NCBI GenBank assembly: GCA_963971285.1
Contig: OZ020246.1
Span: 8,911,217 to 8,975,216 of the forward strand
Length of the DNA: 64,000 bases
Reading direction: 5' to 3'
DNA from: Astropecten irregularis
Lineage: Eukaryota; Echinodermata; Asteroidea; Paxillosida; Astropectinidae
Positions 53,132 through 64,000 of this stretch are shown here, one piece after another (the first letter of the stretch is position 1; the number at the start of each line of letters is the position of its first letter). The notes under the pieces are model-generated. The model was given only the letters and a program-made list of their open reading frames with translations, was not told the origin of the DNA and made no database searches. The position numbers and the translations under genes were made by a program.

Positions 53132-53403
53132 ATATGTTACATGTAGTACAAAGAGACTATCACAATGGGTCCATATTTACACAAATTATGCACATTGCAC
53201 AGAGTGCACAGGTACATCTGAATCTTTCTAATGTACTCCAGTCATTGACCAACCAGAAAATGCATAATCATAGTTTGTTTACCTCACAGGATGCACAGGG
53301 GTCAAAGTTACCAGTGGTCATCAGCTGGACAGAAGCCAGTGGTCAATCACAAGGATGTAAATCAAATCCTTTATATTTCCCAAAGTAGCATCTTTTGACT
53401 AAA

Positions 53404-55104
53404 TGTGACCCAATGGAGCGAAATGAGGTAAATCCCCCAAAAGTCAGTTTCGAGTTATCGGCGTCTGAAGTTGTCGAATCGCAAAAAATGTCTCCAACAT
53501 CGATTTTTGATTTTTTGTATTTTTGGATAGGAAAAGTATCAAAGATTCACAGTGTTGATAATTATGTCAAAGAAATGTAAGGAAATTGGGTAAAAAGGAC
53601 GTTTTCTAGAACATGTTTGCAGTGTGTTTCTGTATTCTTTTACAAAAACTAAAGAAAATCTATCAAAATCTGACGTTATTCACAGCGCGTATTCATACTG
53701 ATCTGTTTATGCCTGTGAGTTGTATGTGGTATCATGGAAACGAGCGTTGACCCGTCTTTCTATTAATAGCAATGACATCATCCCCAGGAACACCTTTACT
53801 CCATATCAATCCGCTGAAGTTTGTAAACAAAACATCGTAAACGAAGCGAAATCACATCGTCTAGTTCGCGGCCAGGTCCCGCGTCATTCAAATACATCTC
53901 TCTGATTGGACCGCTGCGCGTACTGTTTACCTAGATACGTGACGCGCACAGCGCTCGGCCAATCTCTGTGCGCGTAGAGCGCCACAGTCGCTAAGCGACA
54001 TTCGTTCAGCGCATGCATGTACACAAATATACAGTGTACAGTGTGTATGTGTATACGTGTGCATAAACTGTATTCAATGTACACTGTATACGGTGTAGAC
54101 TACAGTAGAAAAGAGCCGTTCTAACACGACAACATTGCAATGTCTGCCGTGTTTATAGCGTTGGAATACAGTTCGGATTTGCAAGGTTACCCTGACTTTT
54201 GGGGTTCTTATAGATTTCCGAATTTTGACTACAGTAATTGTCATTCTTATTTGTGTTCTTTTGTCAAATTTCACGGCTTGTTTTGGGTTGTAAAACCAAG
54301 GGAAATTTATTGCTAACTAGCCTACTGTATCGCTGCACAGGTAACGTTGACAAAAATTCCTACGCTAAAATGAACAATGAACAACTGGTTTGATGTTTTC
54401 TGACATGGTTCGGATCTAAATGACAAGGGTAAGAAAGACGTTCGGACTGCATGAAGTCATTTTGAAACTCATTATTTTCCTGGAAACAACTTAACTTGCA
54501 GTCAAAGACCCTCGATCGATAATCGGCAATGTTGATGTTATGATCCATAATTCGCACACACACTGACACACAACGTAAAGCAGTCACTATGTGCTGACTA
54601 TAATCACTGCACGGCCACAGATGATGTTAACAAAAATTCCCACGCTAAAATCATGCTAAAATCACAACTCGTTTGAAGTTTTCTGACATGGTTCAGAGCT
54701 AAATGAAAAAGTCAATCAAGATAAATGTTATGACAACATAAAAGTCATTTTTAGAATAATTATTTTCAAGGAAACATCTCATCTTGCACAGTCACAGACC
54801 CCCGGCAAAGTTGCTGTTGTGATCCGTTATTCTCACACACAGACCAACGTAAAACAGTCAGTCACTATAGCACAGCGACACGCGCTGTGTGTGTAAAATC
54901 TTTGTAGTCTTTTTTCTCGAAAAGTATTTTCTGAGTCTGAGCATAGCGGTGTTCTCTTTATCAGGTCATAACTTTGGAATGGAATAAGATATGAAAATAA
55001 TTTTGGTATCATTGGAAAGCCCTTGAATTATTCCTTCTAGTAGTGTATACAACTCGAAAAGTCAAATCTGGGGGATTTACCTCAATTTGCTGCATTGGGT
55101 CACA
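53404..55104. mobile_element. 1.7-kb element with about 55-bp TGTGACCCAATG inverted termini
   Basis: The left end TGTGACCCAATGGAGCGAAA, then TGAGGTAAATCCCCCA, is mirrored at the right (reverse complement TGTGACCCAATGCAGCAAAT, TGAGGTAAATCCCCCA). Both then continue to a GACTTTTCGAGTT / GTCAGTTTCGAGTT match. The interior contains a CG-rich tract near 53870-54020 (TGGACCGCTGCGCG, CACGCGCACAGCGCTCGGCC) and an imperfect tandem duplication (54340-54595 and 54605-54875: AAAATTCCTACGCTAAAAT, TTTTCTGACATGGTTC). No transposase is recognised, so it is non-autonomous. The target duplication is unclear. Confidence 0.7.
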
Positions 55105-55144
55105 AATATCAGAGGGCTACCAACATTTGTGTAGTATGTCACCA

Positions 55145-55480
55145 TAAAACATGTTTATTATCAGGGGCATACACTAGTGTGTTTAGGCACTCGCCTCTCA
55201 CCAAAGTGGCCTTGGTTCGATCCCGGCTTGGGTCATATGTGAATAGAGTTGTGCATTGGTTCTCTCCTATGCTACAAGGGTTTTTCTCTGGGTTCTCCGG
55301 TTTTCCTCCCTCCACAAAAATCAAACACTTTCGATCTCAGGCTGTACTCTGTGATCATATTATGGGTTGATGTGACTGGCAGCCAAGGGCGCCCATGAAA
55401 GCCTGCTACTCGATCACTTCAAAGTCGCATCACATTCAGCACCTCAGCTGCGAGTAAGGATGATTAGCCTCCCAAATTAT
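55145..55480 (+). mobile_element. tRNA-derived SINE
   Basis: The head carries a B box GGTTCGATCCC (55214-55224) preceded by GTTTAGGCACTCGCCTCTCA, in tRNA-like spacing. The body has GGGTTCTCCGGTTTTCCTCC followed by CTCCACAAAAATC, a SINE body phrase. The tail ends in an ATTATTATTATC simple repeat. About 335 bp. No coding potential. Confidence 0.75.
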
Positions 55481-56660
55481 TATTATTATCATCAACCCAG
55501 CTGTCAATCACCTTGTAGGCCAATGTGAACACACACTGGAACTATGAACTCTTAATTATTACAGGCGCGTAGAGGTATGTGAACAAAATGCGATCATATT
55601 CCTTTACCTGTCGACAACACAGGAATGCTCTAATGGCCAAAATGTTCTTGAACACAGTATGTACTTTGAAATGTCAATGACAATGACAGGTGTATTGAAT
55701 TGCTTTTAAGACTAATTGCGATATGTTGTTGGATTACATCCCCATGGTCTGACGTACTGTATGTTAAAAATGTACCAAGCTTGTAGCTTTAATTACAGCA
55801 GCATGATGAACAACATTCCACACAGGTTAAATATATACACAATGTCAATATTTGATGTGATTAAGACTGACAAGAACATGACTACATTACATGTGCATCT
55901 ATCTGGCTGTCACTGTGCAAAACTGCTCTCACAGTGTTGTGAAACTTCAGTGTCAAAAATATTCAATAATCAAATTATCAACAGTGCGTGATGTACAAAG
56001 GTTATTCTAAATTCTAATTCTGAATTATGTATCAGTACTTAGTGTGTTGAACGGTTATTCTTGATAACAAAATCAAACAAAAATCCCATTAGCCAAACTG
56101 CCAAAGAGGATTTAGAAGAATACCTGGGTAGTTTCAGTAGCACAAGCCTTTCAGCACAAACTGTCTGCTTTGAAATGTCAACTTGGGCTTTGGTTTAAAG
56201 GTTTACTGTAATCCAAACTCATATGAATTAAATAGGCCTACATCTGTATTGTCATAAAACTCAACCTGTCTATCATTGTTACTTTGTGCTTAAAAGACCC
56301 ATAATTTAGCACCCCACTTTGTGAAATGAAAAACCTTGCTTATGTCACATGGATCGGTTCTAAGGAGGACCTTTTTAGGGGGCGGGGCATACATGTACTG
56401 ATTTTGTAACTTTGGGGTCAAAATTAAGCACTTACATAAACATATAAATTGAAATAGTCATTAATAATTAGGCCTATGTATTAAAAAATCATTTTAAGGC
56501 ACTTTCACCCCTTTGATTACAGTAAATCTTTAAATATGACTTGCAATACATGTAAATGTATTTTGATGAGGAAAGTGAACAGACTGAAATTATTGTACAG
56601 TTATTTGAAGATCAACTGTGAATATGTGCACTTATTTAAGTCAACCACTTAACAGAATGT
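55481..56660. other. No gene seen
   Basis: AT-rich spacer. The frame at 55716-55991 is unfamiliar and has no splice context. Confidence 0.45.
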
Positions 56661-56662
56661 TA

Positions 56663-56685
56663 ACAGCAACCGGAACGGTTGCTGT
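56663..56685. repeat. 10-bp hairpin
   Basis: ACAGCAACCG-GAA-CGGTTGCTGT, perfect stem with a three-base loop. Confidence 0.85.
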
Positions 56686-56784
56686 GCTACAAGGACAATA
56701 GCCATACAACACAAAAACCCTGTCCAACTTTTCATACAACGGTTCATAAACTTTTGATGCAGGAACATTCAAAGGAAATGGGAG

Positions 56785-56906
56785 ACTTTAGAGAACCGGT
56801 CTTCAAGTCAACAGCACACGCGCACGCAATTGTGAGCATGCGTGTGTTGTTTTGCACGTGCGCTGTTGTGCGTGCGCTGTTGACTTGAAGACCGGTTCTC
56901 CAAAGT
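56785..56906. mobile_element. Foldback element with 31-bp arms and a CG/TG-rich loop
   Basis: Left arm 56785-56815 (ACTTTAGAGAACCGGTCTTC, AAGTCAACAGC) and right arm 56876-56906 are inverse with one mismatch. The 60-base loop alternates purine and pyrimidine (ACACGCGCACGCAATTGTGA, GCATGCGTGTGTTG, GCACGTGCGCTGTTGTGCGT), a composition prone to Z-DNA. Confidence 0.82.
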
Positions 56907-58598
56907 TTATTGCCATGTTTACAATCTTAGCACATTACTCACAAAAAATCACAGGAAATAGCCGATACATTGATTTCTTTCAATTAAGTGACTGTTCCAT
57001 GTTTGTTTGTTATCACTGCAGTTAAATATGTGGGTGGGTGGGTGTCTGGAGTGATGATGGAAAAGCTGTTCAATTAATTAATGAATCTTAGATTCATGGG
57101 GGCGAAAATATTATTAGAATTAGTCAGGTTTATGTCTGGTTGATCATAGACAGGTTGTTTCTCAGACCGAAGGCCAATCTCTGGCGAACCGCTACTGCAG
57201 TATGGTACTAGGCCAGTACAGGTACATGTACAGCACACAGAGACTGATTTCCTGTGTGAAACACCATGGTCAGGGACAAAAATGTGATGGCCTTGCCAGC
57301 AAAATGGGTAAAAGGTCACACAAATCTGGCATTGAGACTTTAGTACCAATAAATTGAGCTGGTGACTGAAAAATGACTGTCTGACAGAATTAACTATGAA
57401 ACTTGAGGTGTGTGTATCCTTCTCTGCCTGCTGAAATCTGCAGGATCATTCTTTCTGGAAAAATTGAAGGGATGATCTTTGTACTGTAAATGTACCAACT
57501 TTGATCCCATAATCTTGTGACTCCTAATTAATAGTGGCATAAATACAGCAGCTGATGTACATGTATAGCTGTTATTAGTTTTTGGACTTTTGGGGGGCAA
57601 ATTTACCGAGACGCTGGTTACTTTACCCATTTTAAGCCCGGTGCAGACGTCTCAGGAAGTCTTCTTCTCAGAATCTCAGTTATTTTTCCCGACCCGCGCG
57701 GGCATTTCTACAGGCCAATTTCTGCCCAGGAAGAATTCCCAAGACACTTTACCCGAGACAAAAAGTCCAGTGCGGACAGAGGGAGTCGGGAACCCTCATA
57801 AGCCTAGTATTGTCAGCTTGGTAATTCTTCTGCGCGTACACTACATTATGATCAAGTTACCCGAGTCAAAAGTGCAAGTGCGGACAATGGTAATATTTGC
57901 CCATTTTTCATTTACCTGTTTTTACCCATCGGCTCAGTGAAATCCCAGGGCTTTAATTCCAATTATACCAAATTTATGATTTATACCAAACCAATAATTA
58001 CCACAACTGTCAGCTCATATGTTGGGGATAGAATAGAACTCATAGTCATTAATATCCATTGCAAAAAATACTAGACTATTTTTTTCAGTGAGTTTCCCTA
58101 ATTCCAAGCAGAAAAAATAGCAATGAAACATTTTATTTACATCACCTTGCAAAGCAATTTTTTTAAGATGAAAATAATAATTTCTGGTTGGTTTGTGTAA
58201 GTCGTGAAAGTTTAGATGAGTGGAGAAACCACAACAACAAGCCAACAATGACACCACGCATGTTACACCAACCGCTTCTAAAACCCCACAAAGTACAGTG
58301 AATGAACACTAGGGCCTTATCCACTACCAACATGAACTTGTAGTTAAATCTACGCTTTGTACACACATGTAGCAATGAGTAATCTTTGTACTGGCAATGA
58401 AATGGTGTTGCACTTTCTTCACAAAGGAACTAAACAAACAGGAAACCGAGAAGAGTATTATTTGCTTGAACCAAAACCGCAGGAAGTATTCAATACTGTT
58501 GGATAGGAAATTGAATTTCTCGGGCAGGTTTGCAACAAACACCGACAATTCCTGTGCACATCCATGAAGTTGTACAGGGAAATTTTTAATGACCAAGT
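56907..58598. other. No gene seen; GTGCGGAC phrases
   Basis: 57590-57900 contains three related phrases (AAGCCCGGTGCAGACG, AAGTCCAGTGCGGACAG, AAGTGCAAGTGCGGACAATG) that hint at a transposon terminus family. Otherwise unassigned. Confidence 0.4.
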
Positions 58599-58954
58599 TT
58601 AAAGGTATTATCATACTTTGGTAGCATACCGAAACAGAACTCTGCACAGATTTACCTATAACTTACAGGGTATAAAGATGGTGGTGGTAGAAACATATCA
58701 TTAAAATTGTTCTGCCTGAAAGTGAAATGCTGTATTTATTGAGAAAAAAGTATGACCAAGAACAATTTTGATCTTTTAAAGATAAACAATTATGGTAAAA
58801 AGATTATGTGAACGTTTTTCAATGTTTCCTCAAAAAGTGGGCACCATATGGGACTGAAATTTTCACAGATGGCTGTTACTGTATCTTCCTTGATATTTTT
58901 GCCCATGAATCTGTATTTCTTTGACATAAACCAAAGTATGATAAATTACCTTAA
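58599..58954 (-). mobile_element. TTAA-bounded MITE, copy at 58.6 kb
   Basis: TTAAAGGTATTATCATACTT to AGTATGATAAATTACCTTAA. More diverged than the intron copies (central palindrome reduced to TTGATCTTTTAAAGAT). Confidence 0.85.
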
Positions 58955-59119
58955 ACACTAGCAGTCATGTTTAAGGGAGAAAATTAAGAAAACAGGCAAT
59001 ATCAAATGAGGAACAGTATATTTTTCTATAGGCCTACACACAGGTGAAAAGATAAGGAAACAAAATCCCTGAAGGGAAGGCTTGGAATCCAATATTAACC
59101 ATGTCTGAGTTCATTCACC

Positions 59120-59140
59120 AACAGAGGGCGCTGTTCTACT
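59120..59140 (+). promoter_or_regulatory. CTCF-like motif
   Basis: CCAACAGAGGGCGCT fits the animal CTCF consensus CCASYAGRKGGCRS with one mismatch. A weaker match is at about 61258 (TCACAAGAGGGCGCTAT). Occupancy is unknown, and the motif is also common in dispersed repeats of such genomes. Confidence 0.35.
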
Positions 59141-59318
59141 TGACCATACCAGAGAGATTAATTATTTAAATTTATTGCCAGAGTACATGGCTTTCTGTGT
59201 TACATGTCCATGCTTTTTCAATCTTATGTTGATTAATTATTTAAGTTAAGTATATAATTTTTGGTCTTTTGTGTGCAATGTAATTTTATTTACTTCGAAA
59301 ATAATGTCATTTTTAGTG

Positions 59319-59445
59319 TTTTTTTTTTTTTTTTTAACTGTATGTATTCATGTTACTGGGACCCATGGGAGATCAGTACTTTGTAAGCACTGAATGGGAC
59401 ACCCAGTCTAAAGAAGAAAAAAAAAAAAAAAATAAAATAAAATAA
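59319..59445 (+). mobile_element. LINE 3' end with poly(A)
   Basis: A T-run is followed by GTTACTGGGACCCATGGGAG, ATCAGTACTTTGTAAGCACT, GAATGGGACACCCAGTCTAA and a long A-run with AAATA decay. The GGGACCCATGGGAGA..TGGGACACCCAG hairpin next to poly(A) is the form of many non-LTR retrotransposon 3' tails. No coding part is retained. Confidence 0.55.
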
Positions 59446-60785
59446 ATGTTATTTCCATCTTACATAATATGCAGTTGAGTTCACAAATTCATGAAAATGA
59501 AATGAAAATATAATTATTTTATTGTTATATCATGAATATTCATAGTAAATATATCAGCTTTAATAGAAAATTTTAGTGAATAGAAAATAAAAACCAAAAA
59601 TCTATATTTCATCCATTGAATAATATGTGTCACATGATCAGAAATTAGCATTGTATGTAAATTTACCTGAACACATTTGAAATTACATTGAATACAATTT
59701 AAGTGCAATGTTTCCAAATTCCCACAATACTCATACAACAGTCAATCTTTTATGACATATTTGGAAGAAAAATGAAAAAATTACCCCACGGCTACAATCA
59801 GACAAAGCAATTGTCTGGTCCATGCATTCCCCCTTGGTGAGGTAATCAGTCCCCCACCCAACCCCCACCCCCTCCACCCAAAAAAAAATTACCAGGCCTT
59901 TGTAAACATGTCCCTGCTGGTAATATTCTTCAATTTGTTTGTGCAAAAAGTGTCAGCAGGAATTTCTTCGCTGAACAGTGCAGTCATTTCAACTGACAAA
60001 CATGTTTTGTTGGAGAGGATTGGCAGTGCCTCCAAATTTGTGGTCTGCTCATAATATCAATTTAATATGGTAGGATTATTGTTATATGCTTCCTGCCTGT
60101 GTGCAACCATGCAGACAGGGAGGTATAAGGGTATGAGGGATGCCTGTTATGAGATTGCATGGCCATCTGTCAGTCACTAGGCCTATATCAGGAGGAAATA
60201 TCCTTGCTCTTTGCTTCCAAGGACTCGGCCAGTTTAATCGCTTTCTGGAGGGTTTATATTTAGACTGTCTGCTGACTAGAGGCAATTGCTAGATGTTATC
60301 TTATTTAGTGTGTGTCCCTTTCAATGCCTGGGCCTACAGCCATGGATTCCATCATAATTGGAAACCTAGGCCCTGGCTCTGGCTCCATTTTGTGAATCCA
60401 TTCTAAAATAACGGGTATCAAAATAGAGGCTTTTGGTTGCGGTTCGGAAGTAGATTCTCTATTTTGAAGAAGAAAACAGAGATTCGACTTCATTGAAAAG
60501 ATACAGGCTATAATTTCAGCATATGGATGAAAGCGTCAGAGCCTGAGCCTCAGCCTGAGCCTGAGTCCGAGCCTAGTTTTGGAAAATGGCCCTAGACTGG
60601 TCTCTTTACGGTTACATCTTGATTTGTTATGTGTTAGGGTCACCATTTCTAGAAGTAGGTCTACCTATTGCCATCGGGCGTTGTTGAAAAATAACATGGC
60701 CATGTTTGAAAAAATATGTAAAGCATCAGTATTCCCTAGGTTGAGAGCTTAGTACTGTAATTATTTTCTGAAAAATTGCCAACTG
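59446..60785. other. No gene; short repeats
   Basis: A C-rich tract CCCCCACCCAACCCCCACCC near 59849 and a GAGCCT hexamer run at 60538-60575 (GAGCCTGAGCCTCAGCCTGA). No assignable gene. Confidence 0.5.
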
Positions 60786-60954
60786 GGCCCAAATTCATAG
60801 AGATCTCCTAAGAAATTATGACATTTCATTTTGCCCAAACAGCCAACCAGCCACTGGCAGCATTGAATGCATGGAGCTTTGGTTGATGTCTGTTTTGAAC
60901 AAAAGTGTTTCATTATCAAACGTTAACGCTTGGCAGCTCTATGAATGAGGCCCC
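60786..60954. mobile_element. MITE with GGGCCCAAATTCATAGAG ends
   Basis: The left GGGCCCAAATTCATAGAG and right CTCTATGAATGAGGCCC are inverse with small differences. Related in its ends (GGCCxxATTTCATAGAG..) to the 46059 element. 169 bp. Confidence 0.7.
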
Positions 60955-62046
60955 TAACAGTTCAAGAAAATGCATCAAAACACTTATCAATCATTTGTAA
61001 TTGTTTAGGAAAATGTGCAATCTTTGCAAACTTAGGATCATACAAGTAACAAGTTAGGCCTATTCTTTTGGTACTAAAGTATTGTCCAAAACAGTGAGGA
61101 TGGCTCTTAAATTAAATTTTTTATTGAAACTATCTGAAAAGAGCATTAATTCAGAATATAGAGACAACAGATTATAGATTTTACAAAGGGTTTTCCTTAC
61201 AAAAAGCAAGAGAAAGCTTTTGGTAATACTGACTGGTGTTTCCTTGTTATTTGTTGTCACAAGAGGGCGCTATTGCTTAGAGACAGACAGTTTGGTTAAT
61301 TGCTTTCAAAACAAATTTCTCATTCTGTTCCACATCTTTTGTTGAACTTTCTCCTCAGTGGATATGGATTATCATCATACAGAGTTACTAACAATATTGG
61401 CATACAATGCATGCATCCATCCCCAAACCGGGATTTGATGGCTTTCAAATATCATAATTCATCTCTTTTCTAAACAGCCCGACCTTCGGACTTAACAGCA
61501 AATCCATCTGGTATGGCAGCTATTTTATCAACAAAATCAATCACTTTTGAGATGTGTACACATAACTTCAAATATCAGGGGCACAGTTAAACAATGCATG
61601 ACCTTGTGGAAATGCTGGGAAATTTGTGACAAAACAAAAATAGTCAGACTTTGTCAAACAATGGAAACATTTTGTCTGCCTCGTACAATTGACCTTACCC
61701 CCAGAAATTTTGCTATTCTTAATTTATCATATCTGCAAAGGTTTATTTTGCCCTTTACGAAGAAACTGGACAGTATGTATGTACACAATGAGTCTTTATA
61801 CGAGAATCAAGTTGGTAAAAGTATTGCTAACATCTACGCCAAATACAATGAAATCTCCTTTTAAGCCCGAACCTTTAAATACTAACGCCCTGTTTTCCGT
61901 TTAATCTTCAGATTATTTACCAGAAATTAATCACTTTACAGTATACACCATATCAGGAGATACCTATATCTAAATGTAAATACAGGTGTACATGTACACA
62001 ACGAGGCTACCTTCTCAAACTTATGTTGTAGGCCTACATATGTAGG
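60955..62046. other. No gene seen
   Basis: Two overlapping plus-strand frames near 61547-61904 are unfamiliar and not supported by splice sites. Otherwise AT-rich. Confidence 0.4.
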
Positions 62047-62471
62047 CAGGCCTTCATTTTAATAAAAATGAGGAGAGCTGCATATCACTCTCCTTAAATC
62101 AACGTAGAGAATTTAGGAGAGTGATTTGCTCTCACTAACAAAAATCAAGTTTGAGCTGCAAATTCAACTCCTTAAATCAACATGGAGCCTACTCATAACA
62201 GTGAATAAAGAGAGCAGTTTGCTCTTGCTAAACCAATTTTTTGCATGTGTTAGAAAAAGAGAACATGCACAATATGGCTTGTCCTGTTGAAAACAATTAC
62301 TTAAACATAATACTTTTTTTGTATTTTCCATCCATAAAGGGTAAAAATCAGCTGGAAAAAAATTGATGTGATGTTTTGAAAAAAGGCAGCTCTCCTTAAA
62401 TTGTTAAGGAGCTCTTTTTTCGAGAGCGGAGGAGAGTGATCACTCTCATTCTCCTTAAAAATCAAGGCCTG
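62047..62471. mobile_element. MITE with CAGGCCTT ends and internal AGGAGAGTGAT repeats
   Basis: The left CAGGCCTTCATTTTAATAAA and right TTAAAAATCAAGGCCTG are imperfect inverses over about 27 bases. Inside, AGGAGAG and its complement CTCTCCTTAAAT recur at least six times (62073, 62089, 62113, 62390, 62433, 62447), giving several alternative hairpins. 425 bp. Confidence 0.65.
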
Positions 62472-63868
62472 TGTAGGGAAGACCAGCTCCTAATATCCTA
62501 GTCAGTCCCTGAATGCAATTGGCCGAGTTAAATTCTGCGCCAAATCTGAGCAAAATTTGCTTCCACATACTGAAGAATAATGCCAGCCCCTACAGCAAGT
62601 ACAGGAACGGGAACTTAAATCTCCAAGGGGAGGGGCACTTATCTTGTGGCTAAGTCCCAAAAGAACACGTTTATTAGCAAAACTGGGACATTGGAGGGGG
62701 CACCAACAAGGCAAAGGCCAGGAGCACCAAAGCAATCCCCGTGATTGCTTCCATGCAGGCTTCAAGTCGGCAAACTTCAAGCTCCTGACTGGTCGTCAGA
62801 TGACAGCACAATACTGGCTTTAAACCAGCGGACAAATTCATCAATTAAGGATTAATTTCCTCAAGTCAATGCACAACAAAAAATAAATAAAACCCCAGAT
62901 ATTCTCCCGCCACCTGCACTGGCTATGAGATGCCAATTCAATAATGGCAAGATTTAAAACGAGCCTCAACACCCACCCACACACATATGCCCAATTTCCT
63001 CTGAACAATCTATCCAGCTAAATTGATGGAGTCAATCCTAAATTGAAGATTTATTGCAAACAGGATTGAATTCCTCTGGCTACATGCAAATGGTTCTGAC
63101 CTTGACGGCTCAAAGTGCCTGATCTGTTATGGAAATAAACTGCAGGAAAGTCAGGTGTTTTTATTTCGGAATTTGACAGAGGTAAAAAAAAAACACCTTC
63201 GCATGCACAGTCTGTCATTGAAAAGGAGCCCAACTGAAATTTCTAAGGGGAAGATTCAATAAATGCTATTATTGCAATGGCTGCATGGAAAAACACTGGT
63301 GTGCCACGGGGGACCAGCTAGCTAAACACCACCTCCAAGACAGCCCCCCATTTGCCTGATGCCGACCTCTGAACCTCAAAAAAACATAACCTTTGACCTT
63401 GCCCTAACAACTGCCAGAAAACATTTCCCATGAGTTAAAAAAAAACTTGATTCTTCAGGGGTTTTTTGGGGGACAGAAAGTAGACTTTTTGTGCTACTTA
63501 GAGGGAGGCAAACATTAAAAGTCTTTCCCTGCAGGTTGTTAGAGTATTGTTCGGCGTGTTTTTTTCTGCAGGTGATCTTAAGAATTAACCTTTTTTTCCC
63601 GCTCACTCTCGCTTTTGTGTTCACGCTGAGTCTGCGTCAGCAGTGAACTATCAGCATGCGCTCGATTCGTGGGAATGCTGAACTAGATACACAGAGTCCA
63701 ATGGCAACTAAAAACCTATTTGTGCACTGGTAAAATTTCTACAACACTGTAACTTTTCAGATACATGAAACTTTCAAACTAATATTTAGTGAGACAAAAA
63801 ACAAACAAGTATTAAACTGCCCCAAACTGCTCATCAGCCAAAATAACATGAAATTCATAAAATGATAA
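62472..63868. other. No gene seen
   Basis: 62625-62770 is the counterpart of the dispersed repeat at 52110. The remainder has only short unfamiliar frames. A few G/C-rich promoters-like words occur near 63600-63670 (CTCACTCTCGC, CATGCGCTCGATTCG) without further support. Confidence 0.4.
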
Positions 63869-63971
63869 AGAGTTGGGAGGGCCTGATACGTTTCGATCCT
63901 AGCAGGATCTTTATCGAAGGCTGTAATGAAGATCCTGCTAGGATCGAAACGCGTCAGGCCCTCCCAACTCT
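63869..63971. mobile_element. Long hairpin element, about 46-bp arms
   Basis: AGAGTTGGGAGGGCCTGATA, continuing CGTTTCGATCCTAGCAGGAT CTT, is mirrored after about ten loop bases by AAGATCCTGCTAGGATCGAA, ACGCGTCAGGCCCTCCCAAC TCT. Only one or two mismatches. The GGATCGAAACG word also occurs in modified form near 40136. Confidence 0.88.
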
Positions 63972-64000
63972 AAGCAAAAAACAAACAAATAAGTATGGTT

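Noticed and set aside
61547..61904. 105- and 71-codon plus-strand frames
   Set aside because: They overlap in different frames, with no familiar motif and no splice sites at the edges.

Overview
The window is animal nuclear DNA: AT-rich, intron-bearing and crowded with MITEs, SINEs, LINE scraps and tandem arrays. Only one protein-coding gene is convincing, a Cas-family adaptor (p130Cas/BCAR1 type) on the minus strand. Its sequence, together with the repeat types (GAGGGCGCT motifs, several TIR MITE families, tRNA-headed SINEs), points to an invertebrate deuterostome. An echinoderm is my best guess, but the sequence alone does not prove it.

Layout, left to right. 1-0.42 kb is a 39-bp tandem repeat, followed by a short CpG-rich island (about 0.64-0.98 kb). 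From 1.48 to 8.62 kb a non-coding cassette recurs about ten times, usually starting after an ATCATTTCAG-like acceptor and ending at a GT donor. A second cassette family ending AAG|GTCAGT or AAG|GTTAGT is interleaved with it. Between 9.0 and 22.7 kb lie three large tandem arrays: a 75-bp array with a 1,857-bp higher-order duplication and a hAT-type insertion; a block of about 266-bp units; and about 70 copies of a 61-bp unit. 22.7-26 kb holds an AT-rich tail, a series of AGAGGGCGCT motifs, two tRNA-like sequences, and two short arrays whose units carry perfect palindromes. 26-42 kb is transposon country: a TTAA-bounded MITE family, tRNA-bearing elements with inverted termini, a decayed FLYWCH/MULE transposase, LINE fragments and foldback elements.

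The Cas gene occupies 50.1-42.4 kb (minus). Three exons join in phase 0 to give about 831 residues. An unusual 53-residue N-terminal segment with two YxxM motifs precedes the SH3 exon. A single 2.1-kb exon then carries the YxxP substrate domain, the serine-rich bundle, two polyproline motifs and the C-terminal FAT-like domain. An AATAAA lies just after the stop codon. 50.1-64 kb has no recognisable gene; it contains more MITEs, a 1.7-kb element with TIRs, a tRNA-derived SINE, a LINE tail and several long hairpins.

The most interesting items are the repeated splice-bounded cassettes, the N-terminal extension of the Cas protein, and two unrelated element families that each pair a tRNA-like sequence with inverted repeats. 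All coordinates were read by eye, and repeat edges may be off by a few bases.
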